A stretch of 14,152 nt of DNA from Hyphomicrobiales bacterium (GCA_025363375.1 JANYDZ010000057.1:1-14152); one strand, 5' to 3'; shown: positions 5,478 to 13,487, counted from the stretch's first letter. Notes: a model not told the origin generated them from the letters alone. A program made the numbers and translations.

Positions 5478-6116
5478 TCAAGGCGCGCCGGAACCGCAAA
5501 ATTCTTTCGCCGCGGCCGTCCAGCGGCCCATGCCCGATTTCACCAACTTGTCGACAACCGCGCAGACATATCGCTTTTGCGCGCGGTCGTTTCCCGGGCC
5601 GGCGTTGTAACGCGCTATCGCCAACGTCCACGAACCCTGCTGGCGACGCAGATCCTTCAGGAACCTCGCGGCATAGTGGACGTTTTCATGCGGATCGAAC
5701 ATGGCCTGAAGCGATGCGAAGCTGTTTCCATGCCAGTGGTGATTTATTTGCATGCAACCGATGTCGATCATGCGCGCGCCGCCTGCTTTCGCGGCGTGAA
5801 ACTTCGCCAATGCGTCGGGCAGGTTCCCGGACGCCTCCGGGCGGCCATCGACGTTCATGTCGAAAGGATGCAGGGAGCCCGCGCGTCCTGTTTCGGTCAA
5901 GCCGACCGCATAGAGAACGCCGACGGGCAGTTCGTATCGGCGCGCCGCGCCGATCATCTCGCCCTCGCACGTCGTCTGAGCGGCCGACGCGACGTGCGGG
6001 CTAGACAAAACGATCGCGGTCGCCGCTGAAATCGGAAGAATGGTTCGAGCCAGACTCGAACTTTTCCGGCCGCGCGCGGCGTGTGGCGCCGTTCCAGTTC
6101 GCGTCGCTTTGTTCAT
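5478..6116 (-). CDS. Secreted lytic transglycosylase (SLT family), flagellar
   Basis: A 212-aa periplasmic peptidoglycan lytic transglycosylase. The N-terminus has a basic region then a hydrophobic stretch ending in an AxA-type cleavage site (TILPISAATAIVLSSPHVASA, about 25-45). SLT motifs are in order: LTETGRAG with catalytic E75, IGCMQINHHW (119-128) and IARYNAGPGN (167-176). Several Cys may form disulfides. The ATG at 6116 is preceded by GAGGATCAGG, a good ribosome binding site, and gives an unbroken signal peptide. It overlaps fliK by 116 nt in another frame. As the last gene of a motility operon whose FlgJ-like protein lacks a muramidase domain, it probably opens peptidoglycan for rod passage, like SltF of Rhodobacter sphaeroides. 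It could alternatively be a general LT family member. Confidence 0.88.
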   Translation of the reverse strand: MNKATRTGTAPHAARGRKSSSLARTILPISAATAIVLSSPHVASAAQTTCEGEMIGAARRYELPVGVLYAVGLTETGRAGSLHPFDMNVDGRPEASGNLPDALAKFHAAKAGGARMIDIGCMQINHHWHGNSFASLQAMFDPHENVHYAARFLKDLRRQQGSWTLAIARYNAGPGNDRAQKRYVCAVVDKLVKSGMGRWTAAAKEFCGSGAP

Positions 6117-7230
6117 GTTGACCTGATCCTCGAAACGTTTCCGGCCGCGTTTCAATTTCCTGGCGCGGTTGGGCCCCTTCCGGCGCGGCGGCGGGCACGA
6201 TTCGCAAGACGCTGTCCGCGCTGATCGCGGACAGCCGCTCATTCAACGTCGAATGGGCGCCCCGCAATATCGCGAACGATTTTGACCGCGCCACCTCGAT
6301 GACGACGTCGAGCGCGCCCCTGGATAGTTGCATTCGAACGTTGAATTGGCCGAGATGGCCGGACTCCAGAACGATGTCGAGTTGATGCTTGCGCGCATTC
6401 GCGGTTCCCTCGTGTATCGACGAGGGGACGGCGGCGGCCGGTGGCGGGCGTGCGGACGAAACCCCGCCTTCCTCCGACGCGATCGCGGCGTGGGAAATGA
6501 ATTCGGCGGACTGCGCAATTGTTTCGGAAGACGCCGGAGCGTCCCGCTTTTCTTCAAAATCAATCGCGGCGGAGAGAGGGGAGCCGTCCTTGTTCGCGCA
6601 CAGGCCGCTCGAACCAACGTCTGGATTCGTCTTGCCATCGATCTTTTGAGCGCGCGTTGCCGGCAACCCCGGCTCCGCCGCCCCGCTCTTGTCCGCCGAT
6701 TGAAGTTGCGCGTCCGAGGGCGGGAGAGAGCGGGCCGCGGCAAGTCCCGCGAGACCGATAAAGGTTTGCGCCTTGGCCGCGCGCGGCGTGGTTCCCGTAG
6801 GCTCTGGATTGACGGGCCCGCCTTGCGCGACGGAGCCCGCGTATTGCGGCGCGCCGACCGCTGCTGGTCCCTGGCGTTGCCCGCCGCCATTGCCGCCCGG
6901 TTGTCCATTCGCGCCGGGTTGTTCATTCACGCATGGCGAAGACGAAAATTCATTCTGGATCGACATTTGCTCAATTGTCGGCGCGCTTGGGAATTCCAGA
7001 CGGCGCAATATTTCAGGGCGGATCTCCGCAGCCTTGCCGCGCGCTGTTTCCGCTTTTGCAACGCCGGGGGCTGGTTGCGCCGGCCCGGCCGTCGATATCA
7101 ACATCGCCGCGAATTCCATTACGGAAGCCTCGCCGGAATTGGGTTTGCGCGACCCTTTGCGGGGGTCTGGGCGCGTCGGGGCGTCGAGCTCCGCCCCACG
7201 CGGTTTGGTTGGCGCGCCTGTCAAAATCAT
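6001..7230 (-). CDS. fliK: Flagellar hook-length control protein FliK (rhizobial MotD)
   Basis: A 409-aa protein with a long low-complexity Pro/Ala/Gly-rich N-terminal two-thirds, as expected for the exported ruler part of FliK. A conserved Flg_hook-like C-terminal domain follows at about 282-348 (LDIVLESGHLGQFNVRMQL, then LDVVIEVARSKSFAILRGA, then LNERLSAI). It measures hook length and switches the export specificity of FlhB. In rhizobia the gene after motC was first called motD and later shown to be FliK, which matches this position. ATG at 7230 is preferred (GGAAAA eight nt upstream, 4 nt after the motC stop) over the TTG at 7245 inside motC. The last 38 codons overlap the lytic transglycosylase reading frame. 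The N-terminal sequence is poorly conserved, so the call rests on the C-terminal domain and context. Confidence 0.82.
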   Translation of the reverse strand: MILTGAPTKPRGAELDAPTRPDPRKGSRKPNSGEASVMEFAAMLISTAGPAQPAPGVAKAETARGKAAEIRPEILRRLEFPSAPTIEQMSIQNEFSSSPCVNEQPGANGQPGGNGGGQRQGPAAVGAPQYAGSVAQGGPVNPEPTGTTPRAAKAQTFIGLAGLAAARSLPPSDAQLQSADKSGAAEPGLPATRAQKIDGKTNPDVGSSGLCANKDGSPLSAAIDFEEKRDAPASSETIAQSAEFISHAAIASEEGGVSSARPPPAAAVPSSIHEGTANARKHQLDIVLESGHLGQFNVRMQLSRGALDVVIEVARSKSFAILRGAHSTLNERLSAISADSVLRIVPAAAPEGAQPRQEIETRPETFRGSGQHEQSDANWNGATRRARPEKFESGSNHSSDFSGDRDRFV

Positions 7231-7234
7231 TGCG

Positions 7235-8398
7235 CTATTTTCCAATCAGTCCATTGACACGGGCCAGAGCGCTTTCGCCGCGCTCGACGGACGCATCAAC
7301 GCTGTTTTCCACGCGGGTGCGCGGCGGTTCCTCCAATTGCAAAGTCCCGCGCGGCTCGGCCTCGATGACATTGTTCAATCGCGCCGCAACACTGCGCGCG
7401 CCCGCGAGCAGGCCCAGGTCGGCGCGCGAAAGCTTCTTTGGATCGAGCTTGCCCAGTTCCTCCCCGCACGGCGCGCAATCGCCCTGGGCGACCCGCGCCG
7501 CCGCGATGTAAAGCCGCGCCGTCGCGGCTTCGGGTCCCTCGCTTGACGCCAACGCCATGGCGTCGATCGATGTCCTTTGCGCGACATCGAGCTTGCCTTT
7601 TAAAAGAGCGGCGCGCGAAATCGCCAGGAAGAACGCCCTGCGTTTGTCGTCGGGCAGGATGTCGCTGACGAACTTCAGGGAACGAACCTCGTCCAGGCTA
7701 TTGGCTATATCCAGCGCAGCGAGCGTCGGAATCGTCTCGTCGAGGAATTTGTCGGCGAACACCGATCGACCGAACCGCGAGATGTATTGTCTGAAGAGCC
7801 TTGTCGCCTTGTCGGCGTCCTTCCCTTTGACAAGCAGTAAAATTTGCTGGCGCAAAGCGGCTTCCTCGATCAATCCACCCGGCGCCAGCGTTCTGGCGAA
7901 ATCCAACAAAAAAATTGCGGCGGGCGCATCCGTCGGGGCGAGCAGAACGGATTTCATGAAGGCGACCTGGGCTCCGAGGCTTTTTGGCAGGGACGCTATT
8001 GCGACTTTGTCCAACCTGCTTTTCGCGTCCGCCTGACGACCCGAAACATACGCGAGGGTTCCCACGAGAATCTCGTTTTCCGTTGGAGGCGCGTGCTTTT
8101 TCAGCAGCCGGTCGATGGCTCCAGGTTGGCCGCCCGCGAGAAGATAGCGGACGGCGGCGTGGCTATGGCGGGTGTCCTTCCATTCGGAAGCCGGGGCTTT
8201 GGCGAGTTGATTCGCCAGAGCGGCGAGCGTTTTCGCATAGGCCTCGATGGAGGATTGATCGCCTTGCGCCAAAGCGGCCTGTAAAAATTCCAGCTTTTCA
8301 ATCTGCCTGGCGAGTTCGTCCGGGGCCTCCAGGCCGCACGCCGCGCGCGCGCCCAGCAGGACGCCAGCCAACGCGAGGGCGCGGACGATCGCGTTCAT
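7235..8398 (-). CDS. motC: Motility protein MotC (periplasmic MotB partner)
   Basis: A 387-aa protein with a Sec-type signal peptide (NAIVRALALAGVLLGARA, about 2-19) and a long alpha-helical, Ala/Leu/Lys-rich mature part resembling TPR-like repeats. This matches MotC of rhizobia, a periplasmic protein that binds MotB and is needed for rotation. The ATG at 8398 overlaps the motB stop as TGATG; the codon before it is TTG and is not the likely start. A G-rich run (CAGGGGGCA) upstream can serve as ribosome binding site. Two Cys in GDCAPCGEEL form a CxxC motif that could be a disulfide. Identification rests on the motB-motC-fliK order plus signal peptide and size. Confidence 0.85.
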   Translation of the reverse strand: MNAIVRALALAGVLLGARAACGLEAPDELARQIEKLEFLQAALAQGDQSSIEAYAKTLAALANQLAKAPASEWKDTRHSHAAVRYLLAGGQPGAIDRLLKKHAPPTENEILVGTLAYVSGRQADAKSRLDKVAIASLPKSLGAQVAFMKSVLLAPTDAPAAIFLLDFARTLAPGGLIEEAALRQQILLLVKGKDADKATRLFRQYISRFGRSVFADKFLDETIPTLAALDIANSLDEVRSLKFVSDILPDDKRRAFFLAISRAALLKGKLDVAQRTSIDAMALASSEGPEAATARLYIAAARVAQGDCAPCGEELGKLDPKKLSRADLGLLAGARSVAARLNNVIEAEPRGTLQLEEPPRTRVENSVDASVERGESALARVNGLIGK

Positions 8399-9567
8399 CA
8401 ACGTGCCCCCTGCAGCAGGATTTCGATGCGGCGATTTTGGGGAGACAAAGGTTCTTTCGCGTTTTTCAACGCGCGGTCCGCGTAGCCTTCAACCCGCTCG
8501 ACGCGGTTCTCCGACAATCCGGAGCGTATGAGCATGTAATATGTCATCTGCGCGCGCGCCGTTGAAAGCCGCCAATTGTCGTAAACCGCGGATTTAAATG
8601 GGCGCGCGTCGGTATGTCCGCGCAGCACGATTCTGCCGTTGCGGCGCTTGAGCAACCGGGCAATCTCGCCGACAAGCCGGATGACCTTGGGCTGCGGCTG
8701 CGCCGACCCAACGGAAAACATGCTGAAGTCGGCCTGGTCGGTAAGGCTGATCAATATCCCCTCGGGCGTTGATTGAACATTGACCGCCGGTCCCGGTTGC
8801 GCATGCTGCAACGTCGCGGCGGCTTTGGTTATGTCCGAGCGAAGCTGGTCGACGCCCTCCTGGATATCCGGCGCGCGCGGCGTGCTTTTCCGGTCGTCGG
8901 ACGCCGGCGGCCGCGCAGCGGTTTCAGAATTGGCCGGGGGGCTCGCAGAACCGGCCCTGGATTCCACACTCTCCGCGTCGACCGCCGCCGGTTTGATCGG
9001 CCGCATTCGCGGTCCCTCACTTTGCAGAATTGGCTTAAAGGGCTCCGGAATGCTTGCGGACGCGGCGGCGGCTTTGAAATCGCGCGGTTCGACGACTGGC
9101 TCCTCCGTCTCGTCCTCGGAAGACTCGATTGCTTGCAAACTCTCGTAGGGGTCGTCGAACACCGCTCTTTCAGACAACGTCGCCGGCGGGTTTTCCGGTG
9201 AATTTTTTTTTGCGTCGCCCGTCTCCTTGCGCGACGCGGCGTTTGCCGGTTCGGGAACCGCGGCGGGCTCGAACTCCCCGGCATTCCCGTCGATGTCCTT
9301 CGCCTCGTTGGCGGAGATTTCCTTCGAGCTTCCCTTGATTCCCTTGCGCGTGCGGGACGGGTCCTCCAGCTTGATGGGATTGAAATATCTGGCGATCACC
9401 GTTTTGGTGTCCTTGTCCGTGGCGTTGATGATCCAGAGCACGAGAAAGAACGCCATCATGGCGGTCATGAAATCCGCGAAGGCGATTTTCCAGGCGCCGC
9501 CGTGATGCTCGTCTTCGTGAGACCGATGTCGTTTGATGACGACGATTTCGGGATGCTTGTCCTCCAT
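8398..9567 (-). CDS. motB: Flagellar stator protein MotB
   Basis: A 389-aa stator protein with a single inner-membrane helix (about 28-48, KIAFADFMTAMMAFFLVLWI). D32 is at the conserved proton-carrying position. The linker is very long (about 60-265), Pro/Ser/Glu-rich and predicted disordered, as in rhizobial MotB. The OmpA-like peptidoglycan-binding domain is at about 270-385 (ADFSMFSVGSAQPQP, GHTDARPF at 317-324, NWRLSTARAQ, RVEGYADRAL, NRRIEIL). The Asp and charged residues point to a proton-driven motor. motA is not in this window, unlike E. coli where motA and motB are adjacent. The gene follows the FliH-like gene after a 9-nt gap and shares TGATG with motC. Confidence 0.95.
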   Translation of the reverse strand: MEDKHPEIVVIKRHRSHEDEHHGGAWKIAFADFMTAMMAFFLVLWIINATDKDTKTVIARYFNPIKLEDPSRTRKGIKGSSKEISANEAKDIDGNAGEFEPAAVPEPANAASRKETGDAKKNSPENPPATLSERAVFDDPYESLQAIESSEDETEEPVVEPRDFKAAAASASIPEPFKPILQSEGPRMRPIKPAAVDAESVESRAGSASPPANSETAARPPASDDRKSTPRAPDIQEGVDQLRSDITKAAATLQHAQPGPAVNVQSTPEGILISLTDQADFSMFSVGSAQPQPKVIRLVGEIARLLKRRNGRIVLRGHTDARPFKSAVYDNWRLSTARAQMTYYMLIRSGLSENRVERVEGYADRALKNAKEPLSPQNRRIEILLQGAR

Positions 9568-9576
9568 TCGCCCGGC

Positions 9577-10203
9577 TCAATCCACGACAGAATCGATCAG
9601 ATTGATCCATTCTCCCAACCGCGTTTTAATCGTTGTCTCGTCAACGCGAATGGCGATGTCGACGCCGTCCTCGACGGCGTATTCGACTGCGATGGAGAAT
9701 GGTTCGAGACAGGCCTTCAACGCCTCCAGTTCGCCGCGCGGCCCGGTGATGTTCATGATCGCCGGGCCGTTCGAGCGAAACAGCTTTTGCAGGTGCTCCA
9801 GAAGCGCCTGCGATACAATCCCGACCTGTTGTCGCTTAAGATACGGGGCCAGGATTCGCGCGACGGCCGCGCACACGCTCTCCTCGATTTCCTTGAGGCC
9901 GTTTTCCATCATCGCCGAAATTCGCGGGATTTCGGCGGCGCGAATTTCCTGTCGTTCCGCGGCCGCCCGCTGTTCGCTCTGAACGAGGTCCATTTCGCTG
10001 GCGACCGCGCGCTCGACAAGCGCCGCCGCGCGGGCCTCGTCGCGGCCCCGCTCGTACGCTTCGGTGATTTGCGCCGCGATGCTTTGTGGAAACGCGGTCC
10101 GTCTTGGTTGCAGAAGCACGCTCTGCCGCTGCGGCGGAGCGCCTGCGGGCGGGTTCGGAGCGGAATTGCGGTTCAGATATTTCGCAATTGGAATTGGCTT
10201 CAT
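9577..10203 (-). CDS. FliH-like flagellar export accessory protein
   Basis: A 208-aa soluble protein placed directly after fliF. ATG at 10203 overlaps the fliF stop as ATGA and has GAAAGGACGG upstream. It has a variable Pro-rich N-terminus and a charged long helix (about 40-115, ERGRDEARAAALVERAVASE). The C-terminal alpha/beta part ends VDIAIRVDETTIKTRLGEWI, closely resembling the FliH/YscL C-terminal pattern (DIRxxxxxxETRLxxWL). FliH binds and regulates the FliI ATPase and links it to the motor. FliH is poorly conserved in Rhizobiales and this protein may be annotated as hypothetical elsewhere. Assignment is by fold pattern and context. Confidence 0.62.
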   Translation of the reverse strand: MKPIPIAKYLNRNSAPNPPAGAPPQRQSVLLQPRRTAFPQSIAAQITEAYERGRDEARAAALVERAVASEMDLVQSEQRAAAERQEIRAAEIPRISAMMENGLKEIEESVCAAVARILAPYLKRQQVGIVSQALLEHLQKLFRSNGPAIMNITGPRGELEALKACLEPFSIAVEYAVEDGVDIAIRVDETTIKTRLGEWINLIDSVVD

Positions 10204-11867
10204 GTCGAGCCGTCCTTTCGAAGCCATTGTTTCAGCACGGACGCCGCCTGGGTTTCATCGTTGTCGACGCGCTCCTCGATGCCCACGACCTGGGATTTCC
10301 ACCCGCCTTTGACAAGCAGTCTGGAACCGCCGCCCGCGTCCGCGCCCTCGTGGGAGACAAGGTTGCCCGCCTCCTTTTTGGCGGGCGGCTCCGGCGGCCC
10401 CGGCAGCGCCATCTGCGCCGGGACGCTCGTCGCGACCGCCGTCGTCAACGCTCGCGCGGCGGGACGCAAACCAAACCATGTCACGAGCAGGGCGACGCCC
10501 AGCATGGCGAACGCGCTGATGACGTGTCCCAGATATTTGCCGGCCAGTTGCGCCGCAAATGAAGTTTGAGCGGTTCCGGGTTCCTTCTCTTCTCCGATAA
10601 AATCCACGACGGAAACTTTGACCATATCGCCTCGCTCCTTGTTGATCCCGGTCGCCGAAGCCACCAGTTCGGAGATTTCGGCGATATGCTTGTCGAGCGC
10701 GGCTTGCGAGAGTTTTTCCGTGGAGGCGTTGCTGAGCGCGGATTGGTTCACGACGACCGCGATCGACAGCTTCGCGATTTCGTAACCCGCGGTCGTGGTC
10801 GCGGTCGTCTTCGATGAAAGCTCATAGTTCGTCAGCTCTTCCCGCTTCTGCGTCTCGTCATTGGCTTGCTTCTGATCTCCGTTCGCGCTTTTTGTTTGCG
10901 GAATATTGCTTTGCACGCCCGCGGCGGACTGGTTCGTGGTGTTCTGGGATGTTTGACTTTCCTTCACAACGCGGACGGATCTTTCAACGCGCGATTCTGG
11001 ATTGAAGACGATCTCGTTGACCTGCTTCTTGTCGATATTGAGCCGCGCGGACGCGCTGACCCGGAAATTACGGGCGGCGAGGAAAGGTTCGAGCGCGGTT
11101 CGCACCGAGTCCTGTAGCCGTTTGGACAAAGCGGTTTCGAGCGACAGGAGGTCGCCGCCGTCGCTGTCCTCTTTGCCGGGCGTCGCCGCGAGCATCGCGC
11201 CGTCGGAACTCAACACGGTGACCGCCGCCGCCGTCATGCCGGGAATTGCCGAGGCGACGAGATGACGAACGGTTCTGGCGACGCGCGCCTCGTCGGCGGT
11301 TTCCAGCCGCAGTACGACCGACGCCGATGGCGACTGCTTTTCACGGCGAAACGATCCGGCGTCGCCAACAACCACGTGCACGCGCGCCGCCTTCACCCCG
11401 CGGATCATGTGCATGGTGCGCGCCAGTTCGCCCTCGATCGCGCGAACCCGCGTGACCTCCTGCATGAACGACGTGAGACCGAGGGAGCCCAGTTTATCGT
11501 AAAGTTCGTTGCCGATGTTGCCCGAGCGCGGCAATCCCTTCTCGGCGAGTATCATCCGCACGTTCGCCGTTTGACCGATGGGAACGTAAACTGTCGTTCC
11601 ATCGGAACTGACGTCGAATTGAATGCCCGCTTCGCGCAACGCGCCGCCAATGTTTGCGACGTCGTCCCGCGACAGGCCGGTATAGAGGGTTTCGGCGGCC
11701 GGGCGGCTGAGATAATAGCCCGCCAATCCAGTGGCCCCGAAAGCGGTCAGGCCTATCGCGGCGAGCAACGCAAGGCGCCGCGCGCCCAACGCCGACAGGT
11801 TCGCGACCAGGCGTTCCACTTGCGCGAGAATAGTCATGGGCCGACGGGCAATCGCTTCACCATTCAT
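10200..11867 (-). CDS. fliF: Flagellar MS-ring protein FliF
   Basis: A 555-aa integral inner-membrane protein, normal length. TM1 lies at about 32-53 (LALLAAIGLTAFGATGLAGY). The periplasmic ring-building motifs follow: LYTGLSRDDVANIGGALREA, then VRMILAEKGLPRSGNIGNEL, then IRGVKAARVHVVV and ASVVLRL. There is a Gln/Asn/Ser-rich disordered segment near 310-345, and TM2 is at about 455-478 (VISAFAMLGVALLVTWFGL). The cytoplasmic tail ends ETQAASVLKQWLRKDGST, the FliG-binding motif. The ATG at 11867 has GGAGGAAG eight nt upstream; an in-frame ATG at 11948 lacks such support. Its stop overlaps the FliH-like start (ATGA). A 231-nt gap precedes it. Confidence 0.96.
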   Translation of the reverse strand: MNGEAIARRPMTILAQVERLVANLSALGARRLALLAAIGLTAFGATGLAGYYLSRPAAETLYTGLSRDDVANIGGALREAGIQFDVSSDGTTVYVPIGQTANVRMILAEKGLPRSGNIGNELYDKLGSLGLTSFMQEVTRVRAIEGELARTMHMIRGVKAARVHVVVGDAGSFRREKQSPSASVVLRLETADEARVARTVRHLVASAIPGMTAAAVTVLSSDGAMLAATPGKEDSDGGDLLSLETALSKRLQDSVRTALEPFLAARNFRVSASARLNIDKKQVNEIVFNPESRVERSVRVVKESQTSQNTTNQSAAGVQSNIPQTKSANGDQKQANDETQKREELTNYELSSKTTATTTAGYEIAKLSIAVVVNQSALSNASTEKLSQAALDKHIAEISELVASATGINKERGDMVKVSVVDFIGEEKEPGTAQTSFAAQLAGKYLGHVISAFAMLGVALLVTWFGLRPAARALTTAVATSVPAQMALPGPPEPPAKKEAGNLVSHEGADAGGGSRLLVKGGWKSQVVGIEERVDNDETQAASVLKQWLRKDGST

Positions 11868-12098
11868 TCCGCAAACTTCCTCCGTGGAGCTTGCGTGAAG
11901 GCTGCGTTCCCGGCGTGCGAGCCAATCGCCTGTCTTCGCCGCAAGCATCGAGGAAGCGCAAGCGCCTGTTCAAGGCCGCCGTCATCGCATCCGCTTCGCG
12001 CCCACGTTTTGCGCGTCGCCGCGCTTCGTCCGCAGGTCGGCATGAAGAACCGCCTGTGCGGCGAATGCTTTCACGCTTCAGGCGCGCCCGACCCGCGA
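11868..12098. other. 231-nt gap between fliL-like gene and fliF
   Basis: This is the only large gap inside the motility operon. It contains an 81-codon minus-strand frame (12102-11857) whose ATG overlaps the upstream TGA as ATGA, but its product is Arg-rich and looks like an out-of-frame GC-rich reading. No sigma-54 or sigma-28 match was seen. It may hold an internal promoter or RNA structure, or be a decayed gene; undecided. Confidence 0.35.
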
Positions 12099-12554
12099 TC
12101 ATAACTTCTGCTTGAAGTCCGAACCGGCCAGGAAATGCAGCTCCTGCAGGACGACCTCGACGATAACGTCGCTTTTGACTCTTTCATTCACATTGTTCCG
12201 GATACTGTCCGTCAAAAGTTTGAGATCGTATTTTTTCGGCTTGACGAAGTCGATGGCGTCGTCGTTGTAAATATAGCGAAACGTCTCCTCGACCACGTAT
12301 GGATCGGGTGAAACCGGCAGTTTTGCCGCCAATGAACGGTCCACCACGAATGTCAGGGAAATCACGACGTAACCTTTAAGCGCATTGCTTGCGATCTTCG
12401 GAATATTGATTTCCTTGGTCTTTCGCGTTTCGATTGAACTTGGCTTGGGATCGGCTGCGTGCGCTTCACGCGGCGCCTTGTATTTCATCGTGGCGTAAAC
12501 CGCGCCGAGGGCGACCATGGACGCCCATACGCCCGCGAAGAGCAACTTGAACAT
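12099..12554 (-). CDS. FliL-like membrane-anchored flagellar protein
   Basis: A 151-aa protein with one N-terminal membrane helix (about 3-22, KLLFAGVWASMVALGAVYAT), then a short linker and a periplasmic domain. That domain contains GYVVISLTFVVDRSL (61-75) and a C-terminal helix-strand unit, LLTDSIRNNVNERVKSDVIV (113-132) followed by EVVLQELHFL. This order (TM, strand, helix, strand) resembles FliL, which surrounds MotB at the stator, and stomatin-like folds. Similarity is weak and it may be a distinct lineage-specific basal-body protein usually annotated as hypothetical. ATG at 12554 is chosen; a TTG at 12563 would overlap the previous stop and add three residues. Confidence 0.55.
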   Translation of the reverse strand: MFKLLFAGVWASMVALGAVYATMKYKAPREAHAADPKPSSIETRKTKEINIPKIASNALKGYVVISLTFVVDRSLAAKLPVSPDPYVVEETFRYIYNDDAIDFVKPKKYDLKLLTDSIRNNVNERVKSDVIVEVVLQELHFLAGSDFKQKL

Positions 12555-12559
12555 TTCGC

Positions 12560-12976
12560 TCAATCCCGTCGGCGCGTGGCCGAGTACGTTCCATCGGAAA
12601 TCTCATCCTGGATCGCCCGCGAAATCGCCGCCGTAACCTCGCAGGCCGCGTCGAGTTGCAGCCGCAGCAATCGACGGCTCTCTTCAAGATCCTTGCACAA
12701 GGCGTCGACGGCGCCGGCAAGTTCATCGCTGTCGTGGGCGAGTTGCAATTGGGGGGCGATCCTGGATAGTTCAAGCAGGCAACGCCCCTTGCTTTGATTG
12801 GTCTCGGTCAATCCGGATAACTTCTGACCGCGCAAATCAGCGGCTTCCACGGCCAACGTTTTCCGTAGACGCTGAACGACGTTGAGCGCCACCTCGACCA
12901 TGGTGGCCGATTGGAGCATTGAAACATCCACGGCCCGCTCGGGCCAAGCTGTTCGAATTGGTTGTTTTACGCTCAT
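12560..12976 (-). CDS. FlgN-like flagellar export chaperone
   Basis: A 138-aa all-helical protein. It shows amphipathic helices (MVEVALNVVQRLRKTLAVEA, then RGQKLSGLTETNQSKGRCLL, then DALCKDLEESRRLLRLQLDA) and ends AIQDEISDGTYSATRRR. The final motif, a helix leading into DGTYS, fits the FlgN pattern near the binding site for hook-associated proteins FlgK/FlgL. FlgN delivers these to the export gate. ATG at 12976 is chosen although the ribosome binding site is weak; an internal ATG at 12919 is possible. Its neighbours (rod-binding protein upstream, FliL-like downstream) support a flagellar role. The family call is moderate. Confidence 0.58.
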   Translation of the reverse strand: MSVKQPIRTAWPERAVDVSMLQSATMVEVALNVVQRLRKTLAVEAADLRGQKLSGLTETNQSKGRCLLELSRIAPQLQLAHDSDELAGAVDALCKDLEESRRLLRLQLDAACEVTAAISRAIQDEISDGTYSATRRRD

Positions 12977-13025
12977 TTGATCATCGTTGTGTTTTTGAAC
13001 TCCGCGCGGCGTCGACGCGCGCCCG

Positions 13026-13487
13026 CTAGTCCCGCGTTGATGGACCCAAGGCAAGTTGAGTGTTCGCAAGGAGCCGCTTTGCGATGCCAAGCCTGCCCGA
13101 TCTGGCCATCTCAAAGGCGATCTTCTCCGCCATGACCGACTTCCAGATTCGTCCGCCTTCTCCCGATCCGAATGAGCTTGTCGTTTCCTCCGGCATGATT
13201 TGCGTGATGAAGCTGGAGAGCAGCAACGCCTCGAACTCCACGCCGACTTTGCCGATCGCGCCGGAAGGCGATCCCCGGTTGGCTGAACCCATGCCCGATC
13301 GGCTCGTTGCTCCGCCGCCGCCAACCGAGCGTTGCGTTTGCGCCGCCGTCACCGCGTTGGCCACGGACTCAAATGCCGACGGCCCGCTTGACGCGGCCTC
13401 CAGACGACGGACCGTCGCCGACGCCGTCTTTGGGTCGGCCGCCTGCAAAACGTCCATAACGATATCCGACGAAGGACCGATCGCCAC
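13026..13487 (-). CDS. flgJ: Rod-binding protein (FlgJ N-terminal domain, CheL type)
   Basis: A 153-aa protein with the FlgJ rod-binding domain and no muramidase domain. The core, at about 80-145, reads VEFEALLLSSFITQIMPEET, then GGRIWKSVMAEKIAFEMARS, then LGIAKRLL, matching the family's FExxFLxxML...GxxxWxxMLAExxA pattern. It caps or scaffolds rod polymerisation in the periplasm. The start is taken as GTG at 13487 because it is preceded by GGAAGCAGGC and gives VAIGPSSDIVMDVLQAADP, an N-terminus familiar from rhizobial homologues. The ATG at 13457 has no ribosome binding site. Alphaproteobacterial FlgJ commonly lacks the lytic domain; here the enzyme is probably the transglycosylase at 5478-6116. 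Confidence 0.85.
   Translation of the reverse strand: MAIGPSSDIVMDVLQAADPKTASATVRRLEAASSGPSAFESVANAVTAAQTQRSVGGGGATSRSGMGSANRGSPSGAIGKVGVEFEALLLSSFITQIMPEETTSSFGSGEGGRIWKSVMAEKIAFEMARSGRLGIAKRLLANTQLALGPSTRD

Noticed and set aside
5014..5631. Longer version (205 codons) of the small Fic-associated gene
   Set aside because: The extra N-terminal part overlaps the transglycosylase 3' end, is Arg-rich, and the internal ATG at 5223 has a clear GGGAGAG ribosome binding site.
5478..6242. Transglycosylase start at 6242
   Set aside because: The added 42 residues are shadow of fliK and would bury the signal peptide; the ATG at 6116 has a good ribosome binding site.
6328..7257. Plus-strand frame of 309 codons opposite fliK
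   Set aside because: Arg/Gly/Cys-rich antisense reading without any domain; fliK on the minus strand fits the operon and has a Flg_hook-like C-terminus.
9502..10569. Plus-strand frame of 355 codons opposite the FliH-like gene and fliF end
   Set aside because: Antisense to two operon genes. Fragments that look protein-like arise from the codon bias of the real strand; no start signal or motif.
10200..11948. Extended fliF start at 11948
   Set aside because: The added 27 residues lack family resemblance, and GGAGGAAG precedes the ATG at 11867.
12560..13324. 254-codon version of the FlgN-like gene
   Set aside because: The first 116 residues are the shadow of the rod-binding gene; only the part from 12976 is protein-like.
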